Shown: positions 21,358 to 30,275, counted from the stretch's first letter. The stretch is DNA of 36,461 bases from Gallionella sp. (GCA_024641025.1 JAHEDW010000021.1:1-36461), one strand, 5' to 3'. Notes: generated by a model not told the origin, from the letters alone. Made by a program: numbers and translations.

Positions 21358-22131
21358 CTACAAAGGCTGATCATTTTCTCTATTTGCTTTGGATGTTTTA
21401 TAGTCAGGGAAGTTTGTCTCCAGTACTCGCTGCGCATCATCACGCAGCTTTTCCATGCCCATTGCGTCATAACTTCTAACCATTATTTGCAGCGCATCGA
21501 GCGTCGAAGGGGAATGCGGGTACGCAATCAGCACTTCTTTGGATCGGTTCAGCGCGGCAATATACGCTCCTCGACGCTGGTAATAGTTGGCGACATGCAC
21601 CTCATATTTTGCCAGTGCGTTGATAAGATATTGCATGCGCAATCTTGCATCCGGCGCATATTTGCTTCCTGGAAAGCGTGCAACCAGGTCCTTGAGAGCA
21701 GCGAACGAATCCTGTGCAGCTTTGGGGTCGCGTTCTGTTGGATCGCCCTGCATGCCGAACAGACCAATTCCTCCATGGAAGTTTGCAAGGCCTTTGAGGT
21801 AGTAGGCATAGTCAACATGGGGGTTATTCGGATACTGCTTGATGAAACGGTCGGCTGCAGCGATGGCTGACTCAGCCTCGTTCTGCTTGTAGTATGCGTA
21901 TGCGATCTCGAGTTGTGCCTGCTGTGAATAATGCCCATAGGGATAGCGAGCTTGCAGGGACTCAAACTTCTTTATGGCAGATTCATAATTCTGATCTTGG
22001 AGTGTCGTCTTGGCTTCGGTGTACATTTCCTCGACAGAAGCGATTTTTTCCGTATTGCTTCCATCCTTGCCAGACGTTGAGCTGCAAGCGGTTAACGTCA
22101 AAAGCAGGATTAAGGCTAAACTATTGCGCAT
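21358..22131 (-). CDS. bamD: Outer membrane assembly lipoprotein BamD (ComL)
   Basis: BamD is the essential lipoprotein of the BAM complex that inserts outer-membrane beta-barrels. The N-terminus is a short lipoprotein signal (MRNSLALILLLTLTAC) with the lipidated cysteine at residue 16, which fixes the start. The rest is TPR repeats: YTEAKTTLQDQNYESAIKKF, YGHYSQQAQLEIAYAYYKQ and RFIKQYPNNPHVDYAYYLKG. The 257-residue length is normal. The start codon shares CATG with the rluD start on the other strand, so its promoter must lie inside rluD. Confidence 0.95.
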   Translation of the reverse strand: MRNSLALILLLTLTACSSTSGKDGSNTEKIASVEEMYTEAKTTLQDQNYESAIKKFESLQARYPYGHYSQQAQLEIAYAYYKQNEAESAIAAADRFIKQYPNNPHVDYAYYLKGLANFHGGIGLFGMQGDPTERDPKAAQDSFAALKDLVARFPGSKYAPDARLRMQYLINALAKYEVHVANYYQRRGAYIAALNRSKEVLIAYPHSPSTLDALQIMVRSYDAMGMEKLRDDAQRVLETNFPDYKTSKANRENDQPL

Positions 22132-23125
22132 GACTGATCCAAATGATGAATTACATAATTATAGCGCAATCCCGCATTCCCTCGGTACGTTGCAGTTTAC
22201 GGTTCCGGATGCGTGCGCTGGCTTGCGCCTTGACCAGGCGCTTGCAAAACTACTGCCGGAGTACTCTAGAAGCCGCCTCCAGGGGTGGATTACTGCTCAG
22301 CAGGTCAAGGTGAATGGCTCATGCGCCACGACCAGGCAAAAGGTCTGGGGCGGGGATCAGCTTGAAGTGTTGCCGCAATCACATCCTTCCGACCAACCTC
22401 ATGTGGCTGAAGACATTGCCCTCGACATCGTCTATGAGGACGATGCCTTGCTGGTGATCAACAAACCTGCGGGGTTGGTGGTGCATCCTGGCAGTGGGAA
22501 CTGGGAAGGCACCTTGCTCAACGCATTGCTGCATCATGCTCCGCAACTGGCTGAGGTTCCTCGCGCAGGAATCGTTCACCGCCTCGACAAGGATACCAGC
22601 GGCCTGTTGGTGGTTGCCAAGACCATAGCCGCTCAGACTGCATTGGTGCGTCAATTGGAAGCGCGCACCGTGCAGAGGGAATATCTTGCATTGGCTTATG
22701 GTGAGCTTGATCGTTCAGGAAAGGTTGATGCGCCAGTCGGCAGGCATCCGACTCAGCGCATCAAGATGGCCGTGGTTACTGGAGGCAAACATGCGGTAAC
22801 GCACTATCAGATCGAGCAAAAATTCCCAGGCTGTACACTATTGCGTTGCCGGCTCGAGACAGGGCGAACCCACCAGATCAGGGTGCATCTTGCGCATATC
22901 AAACATCCACTGGTCGGCGATCATACGTATGTCAAGGGACCGCAAAAATGTGTTCCACAGCTTCGTGAACTATTGGCCAGCTTTCATCGTCAGGCGTTAC
23001 ACGCTACCCGGTTGGCATTAGTGCATCCGGTCGAGGGTCAGATGATGGAATGGCAGGCACCTTTGCCGAAGGACATGTTGCAACTCTTGAACCAGATAAA
23101 GGCTTCCATGAATGAAACCGCTTGA
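22130..23125 (+). CDS. rluD: 23S rRNA pseudouridine synthase RluD
   Basis: RluD makes pseudouridines at 1911, 1915 and 1917 of 23S rRNA helix 69. The protein has an N-terminal S4 RNA-binding domain (RLDQALAKLLPEYSRSRLQGWI), then the RluA-type catalytic domain with the active aspartate in HRLDKDTSGLLVVAK and RLETGRTHQIRVHL. The frame extends far upstream, but that part is the antisense of bamD; ATG 22130 gives MTDPNDELHNYS and a normal 331-residue length. That ATG overlaps the bamD start codon. The stop lies 14 nt inside pgeF. Confidence 0.94.
   Translation: MTDPNDELHNYSAIPHSLGTLQFTVPDACAGLRLDQALAKLLPEYSRSRLQGWITAQQVKVNGSCATTRQKVWGGDQLEVLPQSHPSDQPHVAEDIALDIVYEDDALLVINKPAGLVVHPGSGNWEGTLLNALLHHAPQLAEVPRAGIVHRLDKDTSGLLVVAKTIAAQTALVRQLEARTVQREYLALAYGELDRSGKVDAPVGRHPTQRIKMAVVTGGKHAVTHYQIEQKFPGCTLLRCRLETGRTHQIRVHLAHIKHPLVGDHTYVKGPQKCVPQLRELLASFHRQALHATRLALVHPVEGQMMEWQAPLPKDMLQLLNQIKASMNETA
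22158..22163 (-). promoter_or_regulatory. Candidate -10 element for bamD inside the rluD 5' end
   Basis: A perfect TATAAT on the minus strand lies 27 nt upstream of the bamD ATG, within codons 10-12 of rluD. No matching -35 is seen at 16-18 nt, so the assignment is tentative. Confidence 0.35.
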
Positions 23126-23846
23126 ATACTGCATCATCCCCGACTGGCCTGCACCAAAAAATGTGCGCGCCTTGCAGACCACTCGAATCGGTGGTCTAAG
23201 CTGCGCCCCATATGATTCACTCAATCTGGGCGATCATGTTGGCGATGCGCCGATGACTGTCGCGCGCAACCGTATGCTGTTGAACACTTTGCTGCCTAGT
23301 GAGCCGGTGTGGCTGAACCAGGTTCATGGTACCTCGGTGGAAAGTGCCGATAGGGCGGGTTGTTTACCCCGTGCAGATGCTTGCATCGCGCGACATCGCG
23401 ATTCGGTTTGTGTTGTGATGACCGCAGATTGTTTGCCTGTGTTGCTGTGTGATTCACAAGGTAGCGTTGTGGGGGCAGTACATGCGGGATGGAAAGGCCT
23501 GGCTGCTGGTGTCATAGAAGCCACCGTGAAGAAGATGGAAGTCCCGCCAGAAAGCCTGATGGCATGGCTGGGCCCGGCCATCAGCCAGCAGGCCTTTGAA
23601 GTTGGCGATGAGGTTCGTGCCATTTTTGTGGATGCCGATCCTCATGCCGCAGCAGCATTCAATCCCGGTATTCCTGGCAAGTGGTTCGCCGACATCTATG
23701 CTTTGACGAGATTGCGCCTAAATGCGCTGGGTATCACTCAATGCTTCGGTGGCGGATATTGCACGTTCAGTGATCGAAAGCGATTCTATTCCTACCGTCG
23801 GGACGGCATGACTGGACGAATGGGTACGTTTGTCTGGATTGAATAA
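23112..23846 (+). CDS. pgeF: PgeF/YfiH-family protein (laccase-domain purine nucleoside phosphorylase / peptidoglycan editing factor)
   Basis: The 244 residues carry the YfiH signature with zinc-binding His and Cys: LNQVHGTSVE, VMTADCLPVLLCD, VHAGWKGLAAGVIE and the C-terminal FYSYRRDGMTGRMGTFVWI. In E. coli, the homologue removes misincorporated amino acids from peptidoglycan precursors; other homologues act on adenosine. The exact activity here cannot be read. It overlaps rluD by 14 nt, the usual rluD-pgeF (bamD) neighbourhood, and should be cotranscribed with rluD. Confidence 0.92.
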   Translation: MKPLEYCIIPDWPAPKNVRALQTTRIGGLSCAPYDSLNLGDHVGDAPMTVARNRMLLNTLLPSEPVWLNQVHGTSVESADRAGCLPRADACIARHRDSVCVVMTADCLPVLLCDSQGSVVGAVHAGWKGLAAGVIEATVKKMEVPPESLMAWLGPAISQQAFEVGDEVRAIFVDADPHAAAAFNPGIPGKWFADIYALTRLRLNALGITQCFGGGYCTFSDRKRFYSYRRDGMTGRMGTFVWIE

Positions 23847-23868
23847 ATCAGGGTGGATTGCCTGCCTT

Positions 23869-23877
23869 TGGTATAAT
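23869..23877 (+). promoter_or_regulatory. Extended -10 promoter of the ZIP gene
   Basis: TGG-TATAAT matches the extended -10 consensus (TGnTATAAT) perfectly; no good -35 precedes it, which is usual for this promoter type. Transcription would start near 23884, so the frame's earliest TTG at 23886 would be essentially leaderless. This supports the ATG at 23907 as the start. Confidence 0.6.
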
Positions 23878-23906
23878 CCGCGCCCTTGATTTCTTTAGTG
23901 AATCCC

Positions 23907-24686
23907 ATGAGCGTTTTGCTGTGGATCGTTGCTGCCAGTATTGCGGGTGGTGTATTGAGTGTTTTGGGAGCGGCAGTGTTCGCGCTCAATTCTCATGCGC
24001 AGCATTACCTCGGGGCAATGGTGAGTTACGCTATTGGAGCAATGCTCGGCGCGGTGTTCCTTGATATCCTGCCCGAAGCGATCAAGCTTACGCCAGATGT
24101 TGCTACGCTAAGTGGTACCGTGCTTTTTGGCATACTGTTGTTCTTCATCCTGGAGAAACTGGTCCTATGGCGGCACTGTCATCACGAGCATTGCGAAGGG
24201 CATGAGTTGCTTGCCAGGGAGCATACGCATGATCACGGACGCAGTGGGTTGATGATCATGTTTGGCGACACCTTCCACAATTTTGTGGATGGCGTGATTA
24301 TTGCGGCAGCATTTCTTACTGACACACACTTGGGTATCGTCACTGCACTGGCAATCATCGCGCACGAAATCCCACAGGAAGTTGGTGACTTTGCGATCCT
24401 GCTGCATTCCGGATACTCCAAAACGAAGGCCTTCCAGTTGAATATGATCTCCAGTTTCGCTTCTGTGGCAGGCGGCGTACTTGGCTACTTCGTGTTGCAG
24501 ACCATGCAATCGTGGATTCCGTCTCTGTTGGCGTTGGCAGCGGCGAGCATGATCTATGTCGCCGTGGCTGATTTGATCCCGGGCCTTCATAAGCGCGCGA
24601 AGTTGCGCGATACCCTTGAACAGGTGGGGTTGATCGTGCTGGGTGTTGCGACAGTCGGGATGATGGGTTTTTGGGTGTCGGAATAG
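23907..24686 (+). CDS. ZIP-family metal transporter
   Basis: ZIP proteins bring Zn2+, Fe2+ or Mn2+ into the cytoplasm. The 259 residues show about eight hydrophobic helices with the metal-site signatures [16 protein letters not shown] (HNxxDG) and [17 protein letters not shown] (HExPQE). A histidine-rich cytosolic loop ([11 protein letters not shown] then HTHDHGR) lies between helices 3 and 4, as is common in the family. No Shine-Dalgarno is clear; the start follows from the promoter position. It lies 60 nt after pgeF, and rimO starts 5 nt after its stop. Metal specificity cannot be told. Confidence 0.9.
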   Translation: MSVLLWIVAASIAGGVLSVLGAAVFALNSHAQHYLGAMVSYAIGAMLGAVFLDILPEAIKLTPDVATLSGTVLFGILLFFILEKLVLWRHCHHEHCEGHELLAREHTHDHGRSGLMIMFGDTFHNFVDGVIIAAAFLTDTHLGIVTALAIIAHEIPQEVGDFAILLHSGYSKTKAFQLNMISSFASVAGGVLGYFVLQTMQSWIPSLLALAAASMIYVAVADLIPGLHKRAKLRDTLEQVGLIVLGVATVGMMGFWVSE

Positions 24687-24691
24687 CTGGA

Positions 24692-26014
24692 ATGGGCAAT
24701 AACACTATTCCGCCACGCATCGGCTTCATCTCCCTTGGTTGCCCGAAAGCAACCGTGGATTCCGAGCAAATTCTTACTCGCCTGCGCGCCGAGGGATATT
24801 TGATTTCCGGAAGTTATCAGGATTCCGATCTGGTGGTAGTGAACACTTGCGGTTTTATTGACAGTGCGGTGACAGAATCTTTGGAAGCGATCGGCGAGGC
24901 GCTTGCTGAAAACGGCAAGGTTATCGTGACGGGTTGCTTGGGTGCGAAGGGCGATGTCGTAAAGCAATCCCATCCCAGTGTACTTGCCGTGACCGGCCCG
25001 CATGCAACTGAAGAGGTCATGGAGGCTATACATGCACACCTGCCAAGACTGCATGACCCCTATTCAGATCTCGTTCCTCCCCAGGGAATTAGGCTGACTC
25101 CCAAGCATTACGCCTACGTAAAAATTTCCGAAGGCTGCAACCACCGTTGCACGTTCTGCATTATCCCGAGTTTGCGTGGTGATTTGGTCAGTCGCCCGGT
25201 TGGTGATGTGATGCAGGAATCTCAGAATCTGGTTAATTCCGGTGTGAAGGAATTGCTAGTTATCTCACAAGACACCAGCGCTTACGGCGTTGACGTGAAA
25301 TACCGTACCGGCTTCTGGGGAGGCAAGCCGCTCAGGACCCGCATGACCGAGTTAGCAGCAGCGATGGGAGAGTTGGGTGCATGGGTGCGCCTGCATTACG
25401 TCTATCCGTATCCCCATGTGGACGAGGTGATCCCGCTCATGGCTGCAGGAAAGATCTTGCCGTATCTGGATATTCCGTTCCAGCATGCGAATCAGCGCAT
25501 CCTAAGATTGATGAAACGCCCGGCCAGCAGTGAGAATGTGTTGTCCCGTATCAGGCACTGGCGGGAAATCTGCCCAGAGCTTACATTGCGTAGCACCTTT
25601 ATCGTCGGCTTTCCAGGTGAGACAGAGCGGGAATTCGAAGAACTGCTCGATTTCCTGGCAGAAGCTCAACTTGATCGTGTAGGCGCTTTCACCTATTCGC
25701 CAGTGGAAGGCGCAGTGGCCAATGCCTTGCCTGACCACATACCACCGGAAGTTCAGCAGGAACGTCTTGCGCGATTGATGTTGTTGCAAGAAAAGATCAG
25801 CGAACAACGGCTCAAGCGAAAAATCGGCAAGATCATGACCGTGCTAGTTGATGAGGTCAATGAAGAAGGCGCGATCGCTCGCAGTTCGGCAGATGCACCT
25901 GAGATCGATGGTCTGGTTTATATCGAGAACGGTCAGCGATTAAACGTGGGTGAATTCGCCGAGGTGAAGATCACCGATTCGGATGAACATGACCTATGGG
26001 CGGATGTGCTCTGA
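24692..26014 (+). CDS. rimO: Ribosomal protein S12 methylthiotransferase RimO
   Basis: RimO is a radical-SAM enzyme that methylthiolates an aspartate of ribosomal protein S12. The N-terminal MTTase domain has its cluster cysteines at 17 ([12 protein letters not shown]), 53 (NTCGFID) and 82 (TGCLGAKGD). The radical-SAM motif CNHRCTFC (149, 153, 156) is intact, and a TRAM domain forms the C-terminus. The VDSE and LGCPKA segments favour RimO over MiaB. The frame begins at TTG 24671, but ATG 24692 gives the usual length of 440 aa. It lies 5 nt after the ZIP gene. Confidence 0.95.
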   Translation: MGNNTIPPRIGFISLGCPKATVDSEQILTRLRAEGYLISGSYQDSDLVVVNTCGFIDSAVTESLEAIGEALAENGKVIVTGCLGAKGDVVKQSHPSVLAVTGPHATEEVMEAIHAHLPRLHDPYSDLVPPQGIRLTPKHYAYVKISEGCNHRCTFCIIPSLRGDLVSRPVGDVMQESQNLVNSGVKELLVISQDTSAYGVDVKYRTGFWGGKPLRTRMTELAAAMGELGAWVRLHYVYPYPHVDEVIPLMAAGKILPYLDIPFQHANQRILRLMKRPASSENVLSRIRHWREICPELTLRSTFIVGFPGETEREFEELLDFLAEAQLDRVGAFTYSPVEGAVANALPDHIPPEVQQERLARLMLLQEKISEQRLKRKIGKIMTVLVDEVNEEGAIARSSADAPEIDGLVYIENGQRLNVGEFAEVKITDSDEHDLWADVL

Positions 26015-26117
26015 GTTTGAGACGTGGGCCGCAATCCTGACAGGCTGAACGAAGTTTGCCAGATTGGTGAAATCGATATAGTCTGGTTATGCGCTTAATC
26101 CAGAAAGGAGTTTCATC

Positions 26118-26312
26118 ATGACAAAATCATCAGATAAAGCCGCTGACGAAAAAGTCTCCTGCTCTGTTTGCCGCAAAGAAGTTCCGCTATCTGAAGCGAT
26201 GATTCCAGAGGCGGAAGACTATGTTGCGCATTTTTGTGGCCTTGAATGTTATACGCAATGGAAGCGACAGAGCGAACGGTCAAAGCAGCAGGGCGGAAAA
26301 ACCAGCAAGTAA
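26118..26312 (+). CDS. Small Cys4 zinc-ribbon protein, DUF3330
   Basis: The 64-residue product matches the DUF3330 pattern: CSVC, then KEVPLSEAMIPEAEDYVAHF, then CGLEC and YTQW. The four cysteines probably bind zinc. The function is unknown; homologues often occur near mer or transposon genes, but none is present here. The Shine-Dalgarno is strong (AAAGGAG 8 nt before the ATG). The tail is a charged, disordered K/Q/S run. It converges with the helicase gene with only 6 nt between the stop codons and no terminator in between. Confidence 0.85.
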   Translation: MTKSSDKAADEKVSCSVCRKEVPLSEAMIPEAEDYVAHFCGLECYTQWKRQSERSKQQGGKTSK

Positions 26313-26318
26313 ATAGAT

Positions 26319-28256
26319 TCAGGTGTCTTGCGAGGGTTGCAGGAAAAAACTGATCACCTCTGCTTCGTCTCGTGTGCGTTTCATCGGCGGCAAGCTTTGC
26401 CAAATTCTCTTCCCATAATGTTTGGTAATCAAGCGAGGATCGCAGATCATCAATACACCACGGTCAGACTCGTCTCGGATAAGTCTTCCGGCACCCTGCT
26501 TGAGGTTGATGATTGCTCGTGGCAACTGGTATTCCATGAAGGCATTGCGTCCCTGACTGGAGATCAGTGCGATGCGTGCTGCCAGGACCGGATCATCCGG
26601 TGGTGCGAACGGAAGCTTGTCGATCATGACAAGCGACAGGGCTTCGCCACGCACGTCCACGCCTTCCCAGAATGATTGACTGCCAAGCAAAACAGCGTTG
26701 CCATGTTCACGAAAGCGCGTCAGCAAGTCGTTTCGAGAACCTTCGCCTTGCAACATCAGGGGATATTTCCAGCCACGCCGGTCGAACTCAGCTTGCAGAA
26801 TGTCATATGCTTTCTGCATTGCGCGAAGGCTGGTGAATAACATGAAAGCTCGTCCTTTGCTGGCTTCGAGTATAGGTATCGTGGCATGCACTACTGCCTC
26901 GGTATAGCCCTCGGTATTCGGTTCAGGGAGGTTTTGCGGTACATACAGCAATGCCTGCGTGCTGTAGTCGAACGGACTGTCCCAGCATGCAGTCCTTGCA
27001 TTGAGCAGCCCCATTTCACTCTGATAGTGTGAAAAATTCTGCTTTACAGCCAGTGTGGCGGAAGTGAATATCCATGCACGCGCGCTGCCGACTATCTGCT
27101 TTTCGAAAATATCGGCGATGGACAGCGGTGTGGTATTGAGTTGCAAGGAGTGGTGGAATACCTCCAGCCACCGGACTTTATCCGGTATGTCACCGTCCTG
27201 CCATTGCTTTAGCTGATGAGCCAATGCTTGCGAACGTTGCCAGCAATTCTCCAGTCCTTCGCTTCGCTCGGCTTGTTTTTCCAGCATGCTGTTGAGCTGT
27301 ACAAGTTTGTCGCCGAGTGTCTTGAGTGCTTCAGGCCATTCCTTGAAATTATCCGTTGCGCTCGCAGGGAACCTGCCTTCCTTCTTGAATACCAATCTCA
27401 GATCGCGTGCAGCCTTGTCCAGGTTATCGCAAGCTTTAGGCAACGGCGCGAAGTCCTTGGCAGAGACTGCCGCTTCGATGCGCGTGTCGCGCGCCAGGTC
27501 GAGTAGCAGTGTGGTGGAGAGTGTTTCGCCGAAAAACATGCTGGCGGTCTCCGGCAGTTGGTGGGCCTCGTCGAAGATCACTGTGTTGCATGCTGGCAGC
27601 AGTTCCGCCACTCCCTCATCGCGAAGCATAACGTCTGCGAAGAAAAGATGATGATTCACCACGACGATATCCGCCTTCATCGCCTCGGTACGTGCCTTTA
27701 GCACAAAGCAATCTTTGTGGCTGGGACATTCCTGGCCGAGACAGTTGTCGCGTGTGGAAGTTACCTGCATCCATATCGGGGCATTTTCTGGTACGTCGGC
27801 TAACCCGCTTTTGTCCCCAGAGCCGCTGACCTTGGCATAATTCTTGATTTTCCCGAGATGCCTGATGTCTTCACGCGTCTTGAACATCCCGTCGGACTCC
27901 GTGCGTGCCAGATGATAGTGGCACACATAGTTTGCTCGACCTTTGAGCAATGCTACCGACACCGGTGCCTTAAGCGCATCTCGTACCATAGGCAGGTCCT
28001 TTTGAAAAAGCTGATCCTGAAGATTTTTGGTACCAGTTGAGATGATCACCTTGCCTCCAGCCAACAGTGCCGGCACCAAGTAGGCGAAAGTCTTGCCAGT
28101 CCCCGTGCCCGCCTCAACAACCAACATCGCGTTGTCGTGTATCGCCTCGGCAACTGCCAAAGCCATCTCGCGTTGTTGAGCGCGCGGACGGAATAAGGCG
28201 ACTTGCTGGCTAAGTGGACTTTGTTCTGAGAAAAATCGTTCGACTTCGAGGGACAC
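26319..28256 (-). CDS. DinG/YoaA-family ATP-dependent helicase (XPD-like, [4Fe-4S])
   Basis: This 645-residue SF2 helicase has Walker A EAGTGTGKT (residues 48-56), a DEAH box (229-232), and four cysteines at 112, 172, 177 and 183 between them, the spacing of the XPD/DinG iron-sulfur domain. The C-terminal motifs include GSQSFWEGVDVRGEAL and QGAGRLIRD. The length and the cluster suit YoaA/DinG, which unwind damaged or R-looped DNA. The start is GTG at 28256 with no clear Shine-Dalgarno upstream. A LexA-like half-site upstream is too weak to claim SOS control. Confidence 0.92.
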   Translation of the reverse strand: MSLEVERFFSEQSPLSQQVALFRPRAQQREMALAVAEAIHDNAMLVVEAGTGTGKTFAYLVPALLAGGKVIISTGTKNLQDQLFQKDLPMVRDALKAPVSVALLKGRANYVCHYHLARTESDGMFKTREDIRHLGKIKNYAKVSGSGDKSGLADVPENAPIWMQVTSTRDNCLGQECPSHKDCFVLKARTEAMKADIVVVNHHLFFADVMLRDEGVAELLPACNTVIFDEAHQLPETASMFFGETLSTTLLLDLARDTRIEAAVSAKDFAPLPKACDNLDKAARDLRLVFKKEGRFPASATDNFKEWPEALKTLGDKLVQLNSMLEKQAERSEGLENCWQRSQALAHQLKQWQDGDIPDKVRWLEVFHHSLQLNTTPLSIADIFEKQIVGSARAWIFTSATLAVKQNFSHYQSEMGLLNARTACWDSPFDYSTQALLYVPQNLPEPNTEGYTEAVVHATIPILEASKGRAFMLFTSLRAMQKAYDILQAEFDRRGWKYPLMLQGEGSRNDLLTRFREHGNAVLLGSQSFWEGVDVRGEALSLVMIDKLPFAPPDDPVLAARIALISSQGRNAFMEYQLPRAIINLKQGAGRLIRDESDRGVLMICDPRLITKHYGKRIWQSLPPMKRTRDEAEVISFFLQPSQDT

Positions 28257-28424
28257 GGTGGGGATATGGGGACTATTCAGGCTGTTAGTTGTGGGTTGGA
28301 TGGACGAATATACAGTTATGGTACGAAAGAGATTTTACGCGAGGCGACAACGATTAATAGGATATTTTCGCATACTTGTAATTTCTAACTGGTATTTGTA
28401 TGGACTAGGAGCCCACAGAATGAA

Positions 28425-28451
28425 ATTCGGCGCCGCAAATGGGCGCCGAAT
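28425..28451 (-). terminator. 10-bp perfect hairpin downstream of dsrE-like gene
   Basis: ATTCGGCGCC and GGCGCCGAAT (28425-28434 and 28442-28451) form a perfect GC-rich stem with a 7-nt loop, 37 nt after the stop of the exported DsrE-like gene. On the minus strand it is followed by TTCATTCTG, only moderately T-rich, so it may be a weak intrinsic terminator or an mRNA 3' stabiliser. Confidence 0.55.
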
Positions 28452-28487
28452 CCAAGGATTGCGTAATAAATTTATATCTTCTTATTG

Positions 28488-28919
28488 TTACGGGCGAAGG
28501 TAAGCATAGCCCTCTTTTTGTTTTTTCATGATCTCGACCACTCCAGAAGGCACATAGCTGGTATTAGGGAGCATGTCTTCGTTCGTCAATTTCATGTTTT
28601 TCATGGTGTTTTGGCAAGCAACAATGCTTACACCCGACTGCTTGGATTCATCGATGCGGTTAGCAATTGTGGAATCCATCTTGAGCATGCCGATGCCGGG
28701 ACCGAAGGTGACGATTTCAACAACGACTTTGTCGGCACCGTAAGCGTTAATTACGTTTTTGGCGTTGTTCAATGCCAGGTTCCATTTGGCGGCATCACCA
28801 TCACTTACCTGTATGACCAATTTTTCCTTTGACGCTGCTTCTTCGGCTACTGCTGAGTTGAAGGATGCAAAGGGCAGCACTAAAGCAAGAGCAAGAGCAA
28901 TAATTTTGATATTTTTCAT
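28488..28919 (-). CDS. Exported DsrE/DsrF-like protein
   Basis: The mature domain resembles DsrE/F-like proteins: KLVIQVSDGDAAKWNLALNN, NVINAYGADKVVVEIVTFGPG and SGVSIVACQNTMKNM, the cysteine-bearing segment. DsrE homologues take part in sulfur-trafficking chemistry, but this one starts with a signal peptide (MKNIKIIALALALVLPFASF, cleavage near AVA), so it acts outside the cytoplasm. ATG 28919 has AAGGA 8 nt upstream and starts the signal sequence; an earlier in-frame ATG at 28997 adds an unlikely tail. No dsrAB, sox or tus genes are nearby, so no sulfur pathway is implied here. Confidence 0.82.
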   Translation of the reverse strand: MKNIKIIALALALVLPFASFNSAVAEEAASKEKLVIQVSDGDAAKWNLALNNAKNVINAYGADKVVVEIVTFGPGIGMLKMDSTIANRIDESKQSGVSIVACQNTMKNMKLTNEDMLPNTSYVPSGVVEIMKKQKEGYAYLRP

Positions 28920-29227
28920 TTTAGAATTCCTTGTGTATTGAAAAATTGCAACCGGGTAAAACACTTCAGAACCTTCCAACCGATGGTAGGATGCCAAACA
29001 TTATGCAATATATCCTGAAGGCTTTGTGCTTAAAAATTCAATGACCATGCTCGCTTCGCGACTAATATTCCACTGATTCACTTTGAAGCGACCGATGGGT
29101 TGTGTGATTGCCGTCATTCCCGAAGGGATGTGCGTGAGCTTCCCTTCAAGGAGATCGCTTTACCTCTTGACTCAGCTTCCTCATACTGATGCAATCTTTT
29201 TGACGATTATTTTCCCTAGGGTGTCTC
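28920..29227. other. 308-bp divergent intergenic region
   Basis: This holds the 5' regions of the exported DsrE-like gene (-) and the DUF2721 gene (+). Apart from a candidate + promoter at 29167-29195 I see no gene, RNA or repeat; short frames in it lack a ribosome binding site. Confidence 0.6.
29167..29195 (+). promoter_or_regulatory. Predicted sigma-70 promoter of the DUF2721 gene
   Basis: TTGACT (29167-29172, 5/6) and TGCAAT (29190-29195, 4/6) are spaced by 17 nt, giving a start near 29202 and a leader of about 26 nt. Confidence 0.45.
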
Positions 29228-29659
29228 ATGGAATCTGCTGCCAATATCATTACTGTCGCCCACGTCATTCAGCAGGCAGTTGCTCCAGTCTTTCTGCTTA
29301 CCGGTGTCGGGGCGATCCTGAACGTGCTCTCCAGTCGCTTGGGGAGGGTAATAGACCGTTTTAGAGTGTTGGAAAATATTGCAGATGCAGAAAAAAGTGC
29401 ATATTCAGTTGAAATTGCGAACCTGCTTCGCAGGGCACGCTGGATTCATTGGGCGATTACCCTGTGTACCGTCTGTGCCTTGTTCATTTGTATCGTTATT
29501 GCTGGACTTTTTATTGGTTCTGAATTGGGCAAGGATCCATCGGGTATGGTGGCTGCGTTCTTCATAGCAGCAATGCTTGCGTTGACCTCAGGATTATTGT
29601 GCTTCGTGCGTGAGATCACCCTTGCAACGGACAGCATAAAAGCAAGAAACCAGGCTTAG
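29228..29659 (+). CDS. DUF2721 membrane protein
   Basis: The 143-residue product matches the DUF2721 family of small inner-membrane proteins with unknown function: AVAPVFLLTGVGAILNVLSSRLGRVIDR at the N-terminal helix, then two more hydrophobic helices near residues 75-97 and 108-126, the last ending in FVREITLATDSI. About three helices and a charged loop with RVLENI are seen. AGGG lies about 8 nt before the ATG. It stands alone, with a 166-nt gap to yaiI. Confidence 0.85.
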   Translation: MESAANIITVAHVIQQAVAPVFLLTGVGAILNVLSSRLGRVIDRFRVLENIADAEKSAYSVEIANLLRRARWIHWAITLCTVCALFICIVIAGLFIGSELGKDPSGMVAAFFIAAMLALTSGLLCFVREITLATDSIKARNQA

Positions 29660-29825
29660 TGAAGCTATGAAGATTGAGCGCGCGGTTAGGAAATATCCAG
29701 TGAGACTGTCGGGGTTTGTTGTTTAGCGGAGATGAATTGTGCATATAGCATTGCAAGTAACTACGTTTCTGTGCTGATTTGTCCGCTGCCAAATCAAGCG
29801 GTATTCATACTTCTGGAGGCCTTTT

Positions 29826-30275
29826 ATGCAGATTTGGGTTGATGGCGACGCCTGTCCGAAGGTGATCAAGGAGATCCTGTTTCGAGCTGCTGACCGGATG
29901 AAGATCAAGCTTACTTTGGTTGCAAACAAAATGTTGTATTGTCCTCCTTCGCCTTTTGTTCGCGCCATGCAGGTTCCGGCGGGTTTCGACGTGGCAGACA
30001 ACAAGATCGCGCAACTTGTAGAACCCGGCGATCTGGTGATTACCGCAGACATTCCGCTTGCCGCAGATGTGATCTCAAGGGGTGGTCACGCGCTCAATCC
30101 GCGCGGAGAGTTGTATACCAAAGACACGATCCAGGAGCGGCTGACGATGCGAAATTTCATGGACGGCCTTCGCGGAAGTGGTGTTGAGACAGGCGGGCCG
30201 TCAGTACTTAGCCAGAAAGATCGACAACAATTTGCAAATCAACTGGACAGGTTTATGACAAGGCGCGGCAGTTGA
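29826..30275 (+). CDS. yaiI: UPF0178 protein YaiI
   Basis: The 149 residues match the UPF0178 (YaiI/YqxD) family, a PIN-like fold of unproven function: the N-terminal [41 protein letters not shown] and [14 protein letters not shown], each with acidic residues that could bind metal. TGGAGG lies 7 nt upstream. It converges with the CBS gene, separated by 33 nt with no obvious terminator. Confidence 0.9.
   Translation: MQIWVDGDACPKVIKEILFRAADRMKIKLTLVANKMLYCPPSPFVRAMQVPAGFDVADNKIAQLVEPGDLVITADIPLAADVISRGGHALNPRGELYTKDTIQERLTMRNFMDGLRGSGVETGGPSVLSQKDRQQFANQLDRFMTRRGS

Noticed and set aside
28296-28320. LexA-like site upstream of the DinG/YoaA-type gene
   Set aside because: Only one half (ACAG preceded by an A/T run) is present; the CTGT partner 8 nt away is ATGG, so the match is too weak to claim SOS control.
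29732-29842. Short frame MNCAYSIASN... before yaiI as a possible leader peptide
   Set aside because: Its GGAG directly abuts the ATG, leaving no spacing, and the peptide shows no attenuator features.
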